The notes under the pieces are model-generated. The model was not told the origin of the DNA, did no database searches, and saw nothing but the letters and a program-made list of their open reading frames with translations. Made by a program: the position numbers and the translations under genes. DNA of 64,000 nt from Phlegmacium glaucopus. Taxonomy: Eukaryota > Basidiomycota > Agaricomycetes > Agaricales > Cortinariaceae. Below, in pieces: positions 24,208-35,899 of this stretch. The stretch spans positions 324,667 through 388,666 of the forward strand of contig MU130362.1 in assembly GCA_015039465.1 (NCBI GenBank), given 5' to 3'. Each line of letters starts with the position of its first letter. Positions within the stretch are counted from its first letter, which is position 1.

Positions 24208-26012
24208 ATGGCGAGTCGTAAGTTTTATGATTACTTTATCATCTCCTTTATCTGACTTCACTAGTCCTCCCTGGCGCCCCGCCAAGGTACGTCTTGTGCT
24301 TTCCAACTTGACAATTTTTTTATATCTATACCTAATCTAGTTCTACCACTACTACTTCGACTTCTACTACTACTACATCATCGTCCCCAACAACTTCCAC
24401 AACATCGACATCCACAACCACAACCACATCTGCATCTTCAACTACAACTACAACTGCAACCTCTCCTGTGACTACTCCCGGCGCTCCGACTCCTACTTCC
24501 AATACTTCGACCGCAACCCCGACTACAGCGTCTGCAGTTGTTACAACACCTATCACTAACCAGCCTACTGTCCCCCCACGGACTACTGGTAATCCAGCCG
24601 TTGTCACTCGAACTACTACGACAAGTCTCATCTCACAAACTGCAAGTGCCACTAGCGGAACTTCAGCGCAGTCTGGGACTACACATGGGTGCGTATCTCC
24701 GCACCATTCGTTGCGTGGCCAACATCCTGATTTCAAACCATTCATACTCCGCTTCCCTGTTCTATTTTAATCTTTACCTCATCACTTTCATAGTTTCTTT
24801 TCAAACAAGGGTGCTGTAGCTGGCGTATTCACGGTGGTCGGTGTTATCGGCTTAGTCCTACTGATCGTTCTCATCACCAATGTCATCCGCCGTCGGAGGG
24901 CGCAAGATTTCGACAAAGAACTCATCGCAGCAACGCGAGAGGCCGCTGCTACGGCTCCAAACCCTATTTTCTTAGATGATGAAGAAGATGGCGAAGACAG
25001 GTTTAAACGTGGTGGTTACGGCATGGGTTACGGAAGTGGCAATGGAGGAGGCTACTCTGACGTTTCTCACGGCACTTATGGTCAACCAGCAATGGAAGCC
25101 TATAATATGAGGGACTTGGGTGGTCATGGTACAGGAGTAGGCGATATCTACGACCCTTACGCTGCTGGAGGCGCAGCTGGTATCGGTGTAGCTAGGGCTA
25201 GGAGCATGCGGGTAGATCCCGCTAACGCAAATCCCAACACATACGCAGCCGCCTTACAAGAAGGAGGAGCTCCATACCCTAAATTCGCCATTGGTCCACA
25301 TGATACCTATGGCGGTGGAGGCGGTGGAGCCTCTTTTGGAAGGGGCCCAAATACCAAATTAGAAGTCTTGGAAGCTGCTGGTATGGGTAACCATGTAGCC
25401 GGCGCTGGAATGATATCCCGTGGACAACAACAACAACAACAGTACCAACAAGGTCCCCAATATCAGGAATACCCCAGCCTCGGACGTAACAAAAGCAGTT
25501 CAACAAACGCTACTCAACTCTATCCAGCGTCCACTACATCCACTCCATCACAATCACATTCTTATTCGAGTTACCCACAAAAACCATATCCCCCAAGGCA
25601 GTTGTCACCTCAACAAACCCTACTTGCATCAGCAGCGTACCCCGCTACCCCTCTCTCTCCAAACCTTCCTAATCCGTATCACCAACCATATTCACCACAT
25701 ACTGTCGAAGCTTCAGGAGCCTCGAGGGATGTTGACGACGCTGAAGATGCGTATGGGGGATATGTCGTTGATGATCCTACAGTTTATAACGAAACCGCTG
25801 CACATCATGACCAACCCCAAACTGGCGGTTCGAAGCACATGGCAAACCCTTTTGGTAGAGAGAGTAGTAGTCCTGAGGGAGAGGACAGGCGGTATGAAGA
25901 GGAAGAGGAAGAAAGGGAAGAGCCCAAGAGAGTGTTGAAGGTTCGTTAGTTTTCTTTTTAAATGCCTGATGCTAATTCTAATTCTTTGTTTCATTAGATT
26001 GCAAATGAGTGA
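24208..26012 (+). CDS. Ser/Thr-rich single-pass membrane protein (cell-wall-sensor-like)
   Basis: Five exons can be joined: 24208-24217, 24265-24286, 24341-24688, 24794-25940 and 25998-26012. Exons 1-3 give MASLLPGAPPSS followed by about 115 residues of Ser/Thr/Pro (likely O-mannosylated). After a 105 bp intron comes GFFSNKGAVAGVFTVVG and a membrane helix (VIGLVLLIVLITNVI) with a basic RRRR stop-transfer. The cytosolic region of about 350 residues is Gly/Tyr/Gln-rich (including RGQQQQQQYQQG) and ends acidic, with KRVLKIANE in the last tiny exon. This layout resembles basidiomycete Mid2/Wsc-like surface sensors, but there is no WSC domain and no clear signal peptide, so the role is an inference. 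The Ser/Thr region is low-complexity DNA and generates long false frames on the other strand. Confidence 0.75.
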
Positions 26013-28224
26013 AACGCAAGATAGAAAACTTTCAAGGAAAACAATCAAGTGGTGTTTGCCTCTGTGTGCAACTGTTCTTGCCTGCGATTGAATGAACAGC
26101 TTACTTCTTTATTCTGTCATTTATTCGTTATTAACTCATTTTGATCTAAGTAATGCTTTCCGAAGAAAGCCCCAAGTATCAAGGGTTCCACCTTGCTTTC
26201 GTTCATCCTTCTTCTCTCCTTTCCCTCGTTGTCTTACCGACTGCTATCACTTTGATGTCGTGTTTCGAAACTTGGTTCCTTGGTTACCCCTTTCTTTTAC
26301 CCCACTTGGTCTCCCGTCCTCTTGTCACCGACCCTCTGTTGCTCCTTTTTTTTCTTGTAACGAATCGCCCACTGACTGTCTTTTTTTTTCTTGTTTTTAT
26401 TTATATCCTTGATTGTGCGTAATTTTATGGTACCGCATACGTTGGTTAAACCGACCCCCCCCACTCGTTTATTAATATTTTGCGTCATTCCCTCCTTTTG
26501 ACCTTTTTCAAAATGTTTTGCCTCGAGCCCTCCCGTCGATTCCATTTTACCCAATTATCCTCCCCTCTCGTCCATCCATCAATTCACCACCGCCAAGACA
26601 TCGTCGCTCAATGCTACATCAGGCTACCTACCCCACTGACGCGAAATCCGAACCCAAACACAAAACCAACTGATTCTTGAAGCTTTCATTGCACATGATA
26701 CCCCAAGAAGAACACTTTCCTTACAACACATCCTCATGCCATACATACCGTATCTATTACCTATATTGTTCAACGTTCTTTTTTTTTATCTTACATAAAG
26801 AAACAGACAATTTGTTCTTTTTTTGTTCTTTTTTTGTATCTTGTTCTGTGGCACCGCCGCCGCGGCGGCCATGTGGTTTTTTTTTTGTTTTTTTTTTGAG
26901 CTTGTTACCTCTCATATATCATATGCCATGCCCGTTTTTGTTCGATTACATTGTCGATTACGTTTGTCAATCATTGACGCTGTTCATTTTAATGTAGTGC
27001 GATGTTTCTATCAGTATATCAGGACCGAATAAAAAAACACTGCTGTTATGTGATAGTAGGTGTTATCACTCTCACGGTTCAACATTCAACGTTCAACATT
27101 CAGCGCTCAGCGGTTTACTTACAGATGGTATGGCATTGGTATATCACTTACTACGCAATGCGCAGAGATCACCATCTTACCTTCAACATCCGCAATTCCA
27201 CTGTAACTTTGATAATAAATATCTTTCTTGCCAAACTAAAAAACCCAAGTACCTTACGTTAATACGTACTGCCTGGTAGAATTATTATTGGCACATGCAT
27301 CACCATCACTAATCCAAAGGTAAACCATGATTCCATGTGTAAAAGAAGTTTAAGGTGAAGGCTTATCGATTATCCCGCATAGCCATAAACGAGCTCGGAG
27401 ACTCAAAACGCGTGAGATTTTGTTGAATGTTGGAAGAAACCGCCGTTTGGTTATTCGCGAGTCTGTGTTGCTGCGCCTAAAAGCCGTCACTGAAATGTAC
27501 TAACTTCTAGAAGCAATACCCACTGCGCACAGTGACCGGGCAATGACTTACTGTGCCTTTCTGTGCTTAGTACTACTCATACCTTGTTCAGTCAGGGGCG
27601 ATTTGCACATGGCAGACATCCACGAGTCTGTATATCCTAGGAGATTCTGCACAGAAGTTATTTTGTATACCCTTACTTGGAGAACTTTGCGCAGGCAATG
27701 GGTGAGCTGCATTATTGTTTAACCCCGAAGGTTCTTTATTTCCCACTCCTACATATTGAGATCAAGGTAAGCATTTTGAGCCGCGCTCCATGGTACTACC
27801 ATCTAAAAACATACCTGTTTTGAAGAAAAAAGTACTCCGAAGTGGTCGCTGATAACGGAGACCTTGGACGGAAGTCAATTTGAACCGAAATTTCGAATCC
27901 CCAAATTAAAAAATCTAGGTACCTCATTAATTACTAACAGATTTACTACTGCGACTTCTAGGACAATCAAAACCATGACTGAGCAAAAGCCATGGTAAAT
28001 CTTGCTAGCGGAACAACTGGGAATTACGCAAGAAGCAAGTTATCCTCTGACCCTATGTAGACGGGTTGTCTATTTTTGTGCACAGCCATCATCGTCGGAC
28101 CTGCCTAATTTGTCCCTTTGACCTGAACTTGGAGTTTCAACAAATATGGCTACTACTCGAAGTTGCTTAAAAGGTCAATGTTCTTACTTACATCCTTCAT
28201 CTACTCACCCTCAACTTTACGATA
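26013..28224. other. Long intergenic region, pyrimidine-rich
   Basis: No gene was recognised in 2.2 kb. From about 26090 to 26900 the plus strand is C/T-rich with long T runs, including one just before and one after a GC-rich ccgccgccgcggcggcc block (about 26850-26867). Near 27077-27110 there is a short ttcaacattcaacg tandem motif. From about 27286 on it is the left part of the tandem unit shared with 30222 onward. Confidence 0.5.
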
Positions 28225-29230
28225 ATGTCGTCTCAGATCAACTTTGCAAAAGCCCTTGGCATCGAGTCACTTGCTGGGGCCATCGTATTCACGATCCTAT
28301 ATATACCCATCTTGGTGTGGTTTGTACGCAAATCATTCAATCATCCAACCCAAGTCCACTATGCTCTCACTTTCTTTTGTACAAGTAAGCAAACTTCTTT
28401 TTTTTTTCTGAAGGATGCTCAATTTTATATTGACCCTTTTTTTAGTACGCGTCGTCGCGTTTGTGATGCGTGCTGTGCTGGCAGGATCGGCGTCGGCAGG
28501 AGAATCAATCAAGGTGCTCATCGCGGATGAAGCGCTTTTCGCAATTGGCTATTTCTCGCTTTTATACTCTGCGTATAGCCTTGTTTTAGACCGGTAAGAA
28601 CTCATTTATTAACTCCTAGAGGGTATGAATGATTAACGTTTTGGCTTCTAAGGATTCTTCTCTCCAATGAATCTTCAACACCCAGCCATCCTATATTGAG
28701 ACTTACACAAAATCGAAGGGTTTTCCGTCTGGCAATCATGATAGCCCTCATTCTCGGAATCGTTTCATCTTCAACAACAACCTCCAATGGCACCTCGACG
28801 ACGAATACTTCACTACACATAGCAAGTACAGTCATTTTCCTGATCGTTACGGCCCTCCAAGCCATTCAAACAATCATCCTTGCAAGCCAGGGTGTATCTG
28901 GTATGTCAATTAAACAAAACTCCGTCTTACCAAATTGGTAATTTTTTTTCAGCACGAAGCCAATACTTCGTACGAGGCGAAGGCACCATCGGGGTTAGAT
29001 ACGGAAACTACATCTTAGTGATCATTTCCCTGCTTTTGCTCGTTCGGGAAGCATTTGCGACAGCAACAGTGAAGAATAGCGCAAAACAGAATAACGAACA
29101 TTTCTGGTATCCTCTCCTTGCCGTTCCTGAAATCCTTGCTGTCATACTGTTCACCACGCCCGGGCTTGTCCCCCGACAAGATGAAGTCCCAGCGTACTCT
29201 TTGACCGACAAGACAGCAGCAGAGGTTTAG
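28225..29230 (+). CDS. DUF7702-like seven-helix membrane protein, copy A
   Basis: Four exons: 28225-28384, 28446-28593, 28653-28900 and 28953-29230. The product starts MSSQINFAKALGIESLAGAI and has about seven hydrophobic helices: GAIVFTILYIPILVWFV, VRVVAFVMRAVLAGSASA, FAIGYFSLLYSAYSLVL, FRLAIMIALILGIVSS, LHIASTVIFLIVTALQ, YILVIISLLLLVREAF and WYPLLAVPEILAVILFTTPG. The ending LVPRQDEVPAYSL is hydrophilic. About 245 residues, matching the fungal DUF7702/RTA1-like membrane group by pattern; function is unknown. The second and third paralogues follow in the same orientation. All splice sites conform. The reading frame is intact. Confidence 0.8.
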
Positions 29231-31074
29231 CATGAAATTTAGGACATTCCTTGTCTGGTTTTTCTTTGGCATACTGATACACTAGTATTTACTTAGAGTA
29301 GATCCTCCCCTTCATATATTGATAATTGGCTTGGATCTCAATGCATTTTATGAAGATTATGAATTTTTAAGCAATGTTTGAAATCCATTGATGGTCTTGT
29401 CACCTATCTTTGCAGCGTACATGTACATAGCGAAAATCAAGGCATTATTCAGGCTCGACCCGCCGCTCGAGCTGAGGCTGGTGCGCCCGGCAGTGTATGT
29501 AGCACATTCCCTTTTCTGTTTGTTAATTCGAGCTCGATCCTCTGACCAGGCGTTGTCAATTTCAGCGTAGGTTGAAGTTTTCGTGAGCGTTTCAGTAACG
29601 CGCAATTTTTAGTTACTTGGGGTAACTAAATTTTGTGTGAAGCAAGTTTGATGAACTAGATTTAACTCAGTACAGTTTTAGGACGTTGACGTCCCGTTAC
29701 CGATTTAGCGAAGGTAAGATCGAAGATAGGGAGCTTGACATCACCGGACCCGTTATGTTCGGATTGGGGATCGATCCACCGAACTCAGTGACCCCCCAAA
29801 TGCGTGGAAAAAATCACCAGTCCCCTCTAATTGATTTTCTAGAAGACTGGATTCGAGTCTAGACAACTTTTTGTTTCGTACTATATTATTTCTGTAGTCA
29901 GAGGGATATTAACAAACTGGGATGGTGAAAAAAATGGACAAATAGAAATACATTTGAAAAGGTGCTTTCGAATGAAATATTTGTCTTTGGCTGAGGGAGC
30001 TGAATACAGTTGTAGGTCATCGTCCTCTTCATTGATGGTACAATTTGTACCGTACAAATTGATGGAGAGTGGGCAGTTCAAGGCCAACTGCTTAAAATAC
30101 CCAGTGGATCCTGAACGGAGCAACCAAAAGTCAAACGTGACTAACCTTACTGCGCCTTCCATATGTACCTTCTTGCTACGTACCTACTAGATCATATATC
30201 ACGCCGTTTTTGTCGAGTCGATTATTGGCACCTGCATAGTAAACAAGTGTAAGAAGTACGCCCAACTTGGGCTTAAATAAGTCGAGATATAATAGGTCCT
30301 GACTTACATATCATGATGATTTCCGTTTGCGCATAACACAACGAACTCGGAGATTCAAAACGCGTGCTGCGGCGTGCAGTTGTAAGTATAGATCTGAACG
30401 TTGAAAGAAACTGTTCGATTATTTGCGGGGCTGTGGCGCTGCGCCTAGGCTGTCACTGAAATGTAGGTATGGTTCTAATTTCCAGAGCACCGGACCTGCA
30501 GGTAAAAATTCAAGGCAACAGGCGCACAAGTGACTCAATGACTCCACTTACTGTGCTTACTAATCATACCTAGTTGCAATTCGCAGACATGGCGGACTCC
30601 CATCAAGTCTGTATTTGAAGATCTGCACAGACGTATTTTGTACCACTCCTACTCCTCTTGAGATCAGATAAACGTTTGAGCCGCGCTCCATGGCACCATC
30701 GGAAAACATACGTCTTTTGGAGCAAAGTACTCCGCAGTGGGTCGCTGATAACGGAGACTTGGATGGAAGTCGACTTGAACCGAAATTCAGAATCCCAAGG
30801 TAAAAACTCCAAGTACCACTAATGACTAGCAAACTTACTGCGACTTCCAGATCAATCAAATCCATGACTGACCGAAAGGCTGTAGCAAATCTTGCAGGTC
30901 AAACAACTGGAAATTATTGAAACAAGTTATCCTTCATCCACGGATCTGCCCAAGATCTGCCTAATCTGTCCCTTTCAGTTTCAACAATATGAGTGGGAAG
31001 GCTACTATTCGAAGTTACTTAAAAGGGTCAATGTTCTTACTTACACCCTTCATCTCACCTTCAGCTTTACGATA
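29231..31074. other. Spacer between DUF7702-like copies A and B
   Basis: Duplicated intergenic DNA: the 3' flank of copy A (to about 30221) and the 5' flank of copy B. It contains the empty site (TA at about 29663) that corresponds to the MITE insertion in unit 2. A near-perfect palindrome caatttgtaccgtacaaattg lies at about 30041-30061. No coding exon was recognised. Confidence 0.6.
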
Positions 31075-32090
31075 ATGTCGTCTCAGACCAACTTTGCAAA
31101 GGACCTTGGCATCGACTCAGTTGCTGGGGCCATCGTATTCACGATCCTATATATACCCCTCTTGGTGTGGTTTGTAGGCAAATCATTCAATCATCCAACC
31201 CACATCCACTATGGTCTCACTTTATTTTGTACAGGTAAGCAAAACATTTATTTTTTGATGAGGGATGCTCAATTTTATATTGACTCGTTTTTAAAAAAAA
31301 GTACGCATCGCCGCGTTTGTGATGCGTGCCGTTCTGGCAGGAACATCAGCAGGAGAGTCACTCAAGGTGCTCATCGCGGATGAAGCACTTTTCGGAATTG
31401 GCTATTTCTCGCTGTTATATTCTGCATACAGCCTTGTTTTAGACGAGTAAGAACCTATTTATCGATTCTTAGCCTGAGAGTATGAATGTTGATGTTTTGG
31501 CTTCGAAGAATTGTTCTCTCCAATGAATCTTCAACACCCAGCCATCCTTTATTGAGACTTACACAAAATAGAAGGCTTTTCCGATCGACACTCGTAATAG
31601 CCGTCGTTCTCGGAGTCGTTTCATTTTCATTTACAAAAAGCACCCCCACGACGAAGGAGACTTCACTACACATAGCAAGTACAGTCATTTTCGTGGTTGT
31701 TACGGCCCTCCAAGCCATTCAAACAATCATGCTTGCAAGCCACGGTGTATCTGGTATGTTAACTAAACAAAAACCGTCTTACCAAAGGCCCTGCCAGCTG
31801 ATTGCTAACTTTTTCCAGCGCGAAGCCAGTACTACGTAGGAAGTAAAGGCTCCATCGGGGTTAGATACGGAAATTACATCCTAGTGATCATTTCCCTGCT
31901 TTTGCTCGTTCGGGAAGCATTTGCGATAGCGACAGTGAAGAACAGCGCAAAACAGAATAACGAACATTTCTGGTATCCTCTCCTTGCCGTTCCTGAAATC
32001 CTTGCTGTCATACTATTCACCACACCGGGGCTTGTCCCTCGACAAGATGAAGTCCCAGCATACTCTTTGGCCGATGAGACAGCAGCATAG
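31075..32090 (+). CDS. DUF7702-like seven-helix membrane protein, copy B
   Basis: Exon pattern as in copy A: exon 1 31075-31234, exon 2 about 31302-31446, exon 3 from about 31509, last exon ending at the stop at 32090. It begins MSSQTNFAKDLGIDSVAGAI and ends PRQDEVPAYSLADETAA. Differences from copy A are mostly conservative, and the frame and splice sites are intact, which suggests both copies are under selection or the duplication is recent. The second exon carries MRAVLAGTSAGESLKVL, lacking a serine-alanine pair of copy A. Function is unknown. It lies in unit 2 of the tandem duplication. Confidence 0.8.
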
Positions 32091-32457
32091 GCTATTTGGG
32101 ACATTCGTTGTCCAATTTTTCTTTGGCATACTGATACACTAGTATTTACTTAGGGTGGATACCCCTTCATATATTGATAATTTGCTCTGGATCTCAATGC
32201 ATTTTGTGAAGATGACGGATTTTTAAGGAATGTTTGACATTCATTTGCCTTTGCTGCATCGGACATAGCGAGGATCAAGCCTCGAGCTGAGGCTGGTGTA
32301 CCCGGCGGTATTCGAGCTCAATCCTCTGATCAGGTGTTGTCAGTGTCAGTTGTGGAATGAAGTGTTCGTGAGCGTTTCATTAACGCGCGCGCGCGCAATT
32401 TTTAGTTACTTGGGGTAACTAAATTTTTTGTGGAGCAAGTTTGATGAACTAGGTTTA
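32091..32457. other. 3' flank of copy B before the MITE
   Basis: Duplicated non-coding DNA matching 29231-29663. It differs by small deletions and by a short GC dinucleotide run (cgcgcgcgcgc, about 32383-32394) expanded relative to unit 1. Confidence 0.5.
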
Positions 32458-32820
32458 CAGCTGCCTGCAAAATGCTAGGCCGTTTTTAAATCTTCTGTGT
32501 GCGCCTTTGTTTGGTGCAAATACACTTTTTGGGTAGATCCGTAGTAGATATGACGAATTGGAGCCAATGTGGAGCAATCCATCGGGATCTGAAAACTGTT
32601 GCAAGCATGGTTGCCGAGGTTACAGACATTGACCACTGTATATATTACTATGACATAGTTATTGTATTCGATGAGGGAGGCCGCGAGCAAGAAGAGGGGA
32701 GCGTGGAGCTGAAATGACAATCGCATCATCACTCCCGCACTGTACCAAAAACAGGTGTTTACACCAAACACGGGCGGACACAGAAGATTTAAAAACGGCC
32801 TAGCATTTTGCAGGCAGCTG
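32458..32820. mobile_element. 363 bp MITE with long inverted repeats and TA target duplication
   Basis: The ends are near-perfect terminal inverted repeats of about 45 bp or more. The left end begins CAGCTGCCTGCAAAATGCTA; the right end is its reverse complement, ending GGCAGCTG at 32820. TA flanks both sides (32456-32457 and 32821-32822). Unit 1 of the tandem duplication has the unfilled site (gatttaactcag near 29660), which confirms insertion at a TA, as Tc1/mariner-type elements do. The interior has no transposase, so this is non-autonomous. The superfamily is inferred from TSD and size. Confidence 0.9.
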
Positions 32821-33611
32821 TAATCAAGTATGGTTTTGGACGTCAATGTTCTGTTACCGATTTAGCGAGGATTGAGACTAATTGAGATCGAAGATAGAGG
32901 ACTTGAAATTACCGGACCGGGTGACCCGCTATGTTCGGATTGGGGATCGATCCATCGAACTCAGTGACCCGTGGATTTCAAAAAAAATCCTCTAATTGAT
33001 TTTCTAGAAGACTGGATTCGAGTCTAGACAACTTTTGTTTCGTACGGTATTATAATTCTTTCTGTAGTCAGAGGGATGTCAACAAACTGGGATGGACACA
33101 GTAGATGATATCAAATAGAAGTACATTTGAAACGGTGTTTTCGCAAGAAATATTTGTGCGTGTCAATGGCTGAGGGAGTTGAATATAGTTGTAGGTCGTC
33201 CAGTTTCATTGACGGTATGAAAGTTGTACCGTACAAATTGATGGGGCTAACGCCGGGGAAATGCACCGCAGGCAACCCTAGGGCCTAGGTAGTAGGTAAC
33301 CGTAACGTTCAGCTGGGCGCAGTCGAACGTTGACTCCTTACTGCGACTTTCATACCCTTCCAGCGTCGGTTGCAACTTACATTGAACCTACAAGCGTACT
33401 TGCTGTGTAAACTTCACAGGTCAGGCTGCGCAGTGCGCGCACCTGGCTGTCCTCCGAGCTTCTACGGCTTTTCTATTTACGCATAGCCACAAAGCTAAAT
33501 TTATCCCTTGACCCGAAATAAAAAGGGCTGGCACTGGCAGCTGTTCGAAATTAAAAGTCATCGTCCCTACACCTTTCTTCCCCAAGTCTCCAAGGCTTTT
33601 GACGACCAAGG
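32821..33611. other. Spacer before DUF7702-like copy C
   Basis: The left part (to about 33360) is the right end of tandem unit 2. The rest is unique and holds the promoter of copy C. No coding exon was recognised. Confidence 0.5.
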
Positions 33612-34642
33612 ATGTCCTCTATTCCGCCTCACTTTAACTTTGCAAAGGCCACTGGCATCCAGTCACTTGCTGGAGCAATCGTATTCACGGTTCTATATGC
33701 ACCCCTCTTAGCTTTTTTTATACGCAAATGTTTCACCCATCCGACCTATGTCCACTACGTTCTAACTTTCTTCTGTGCGAGTAAGTAAAAGCCACCTTAT
33801 GTCTTCTTATCCGTTTACAAGTAACTCAATATTGGTTTTGATGATTTTTTTTTTAGTACGAGTCGCTGCGTTTGCCATACGCACCGCTCTAGCAGCTTCG
33901 AGTTCAGCAGGAGAGTCACTTGGATTGGTCATTGCAGAGTCAACCCTTTTTGGAGTTGGTTATTTTTCGCTTCTCTATTCAGCGTATACCCTGGTCTTGG
34001 ATCGGTGAGGCTCTTCCCATGGTTCTATCTTAGAACTATCAAATCTGATCTTTTTCTTTCGAAGCATGCTAATATCCGATGTACCACCATCTAATCATCC
34101 GCTCTTAAGACTCACTCAAAATCGGAGGATTTTCCGGCTTGCGGTTCTTCTAGCACTGGTTCTAGGAATTGTCGCATCTTCAACGACCAATTCTAATGGG
34201 ACTAGCACAACAACAACTAAATCATTACACATCGCAAGCACAGCCATTTTCCTGGTTCTTACTGTCCTACAAGTCATCCAGACCGTCATCCTTGCCAAGT
34301 CGGGTATGTCTGGTATGTAAATATTCATTATTGAGTCTTTACGAAAACGGTCTAACCCAACCCTCTCTCTGTGTAGGACGAAGTCAATATTACATACGAG
34401 ACAAGGATTCCATAGGAGTGCGATATGGAAACTACATCCTCCTGGTAATCTCCCTGCTCATGCTCATTCGAGAAACATTTGCGATGGCGACAGTGACGAA
34501 CAGCGCCAAACAGGATAACGAGCATTTCTGGTATCCCTTACTTGCTCTTCCTGAAATCCTCGTCGTCATACTCTACACCACACCTGGCCTCGTCCCTCGG
34601 GCAGCTGAACTTCCGACGTACTCTCCAGCTGTGGCCTCGTAA
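33612..34642 (+). CDS. DUF7702-like seven-helix membrane protein, copy C
   Basis: Start at 33612 (MSSIPPHFNFAKATGIQSLA). Four exons with the same phases as copies A and B: the first ends before gtaagt at about 33780, the second gives VRVAAFAIRTALAASSSAGE and YFSLLYSAYTLVLDR, the third gives FRLAVLLALVLGIVASSTT and LHIASTAIFLVLTVLQ, and the fourth begins RSQYYIRDKDSIGVRYGNYI and ends PTYSPAVAS at the stop at 34642. It is clearly more diverged than A is from B, so it is the older paralogue. No damage was seen. Function is unknown, as for copies A and B. Confidence 0.8.
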
Positions 34643-34960
34643 TTGGGAGAAGACTCATTTGGCAGTCTGACCCTTTCAGAGTTCGATTAATGCGTAACAA
34701 TAGCCTTCACGTATACAAAAGAACAGAATTCGCCCAGACTTCTATCAATATAGTAGTAGTAGCACCTTATTCAATGAAAGTAATATATCATTTGACCTTG
34801 GTCCGGTGACACCTTTCCTTAGATATCTGTTCTACAATATTTAAAACTTGATCTTGTGATAATGATCGAAACTTTGCTCAGATAAGGGTGCGAGCCCCGA
34901 CTACAATTGATAATTTTAGTCATCTAGTACAATACTTCCTCTTACACAAGGTTTTCGTCA
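34643..34960. other. Intergenic spacer
   Basis: About 320 bp with the 3' flank of DUF7702-like copy C and the 5' flank of the tRNA-Glu gene. No other element was recognised. Confidence 0.5.
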
Positions 34961-35041
34961 TCGAGTATGGTGTAACGGCTAACATTACCGCCTTTCATCG
35001 TGACCAACGCGGTAGCTCGGGGTTCGATTCCCCGTACTCGA
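34961..35041 (+). tRNA. tRNA-Glu(UUC) with a short intron
   Basis: A full cloverleaf can be folded: acceptor TCGAGTA/TACTCGA, T arm CGGGG-TTCGATT-CCCCG, anticodon stem ACCGC/GCGGT with loop beginning CTTTCA, giving anticodon TTC. The 81 nt length leaves about 10 nt (tcgtgaccaa) as an intron after position 37, the canonical site. Identical to the gene at 39500-39580 on the other strand. Confidence 0.88.
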
Positions 35042-35899
35042 ATGTAGACATCATGAATTATTTCACTTTTGTACCTATTTTATTTTTACCAAGTAAAAAG
35101 TAAGTGTAGCAGTCACCAACGAAACAAAAATAGTCCACTGTTGTTCGCCTTTTATTTATTTTTTGAGATGTTTGTGATTATAGGTGATTCATTTCAATTT
35201 CATAAGTGACTGTAAAGACGAAGGCTTCCATCGACAAGAATTTTTTTTTTTTCCCGAGTTGTATGTATTCCACAGAAAGCAAGAAAACAAATGCTATATA
35301 AAAGCACATGACGAACAAAAAACGACAAGTTATCCTCCAAACTAAATACCAAAAAAAAAGAAACAGCGGATGAGATAATGATTGCAAATCGGTACCTAAT
35401 CAACGATGTGATGTGTGTGTGTTATGTATGGATCCAAGGTAATGGTTATGCTACATGCAATGGAGATAGACCTAAGCTATTAGTTGTATTGTGTTGTGTG
35501 TTGATGAATCAAAATGATTCCCGATCATATGACATTTTTGCGTGGGCATCGTGATGACATCAAGAAAGATGTATTCGTAAAATGGAGGGGTGGGGCGTCA
35601 AGCGTGAAAGAAACGAAAAAAGGGCAATGAGAGAAGAAGGGTCTTCAAGACGTCATGGAAGTAAAGAAGGGAGGAGGAAGGAGGAATGATGATAAAGGCG
35701 ACGGAGATGGAAGCGTGAGGATACAGCGGGTGAAGGGAGCTGAGCCAATGAAGAGACGGAGCTAAAGCCCAAAGCATCAATCTAGACACCAACAACAAAA
35801 AAGTCAGTATCCACCTTCTCATTCAGAGAACCAGATGAACGAACTTCTGACCTTCATGACATAGCTAACAACCGTCAAACCCATTACGTATCCTCCTCC
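35042..35899. other. Intergenic region, 3' flank of the disordered hypothetical gene
   Basis: About 860 bp with no recognised exon. The minus-strand stretch at 35598-35822 is hydrophobic but has no family resemblance and is probably untranslated. A T-rich run follows the tRNA gene. Confidence 0.45.

Larger units (their letters stand above)
27286..33360. repeat. Direct tandem duplication, two units of about 2.9 kb and 3.1 kb
   Basis: Unit 1 (about 27286-30221) and unit 2 (about 30222-33360) align end to end: attattggcac.tgcat at both left ends, ctcggaga.tcaaaacgcgtg, the whole DUF7702-like gene, actgatacactagtatttac downstream, agttacttggggtaact, and gtaccgtacaaattgatgg at the right. The units differ by point changes, small indels and the MITE in unit 2. 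Confidence 0.85.

Noticed and set aside
24332..24745. Long minus-strand open frame rich in Val/Asp opposite the Ser/Thr-rich gene
   Set aside because: It is the mirror of an ACT/TCN-rich low-complexity coding exon, and the plus-strand gene has consistent splicing into a membrane helix.
26092..27032. Several overlapping plus-strand frames rich in Phe/Leu/Ser
   Set aside because: They come from a pyrimidine-rich tract with T runs, and no helix pattern or splice-joined family match is seen.
35178..35403. Two overlapping hydrophobic minus-strand frames near the first tRNA gene
   Set aside because: They are A/T-run artefacts with no supporting homology and sit in a likely untranslated region.
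35598..35822. Hydrophobic 74-codon minus-strand frame downstream of the disordered protein gene
   Set aside because: No splice link to the upstream gene in frame and no known pattern.
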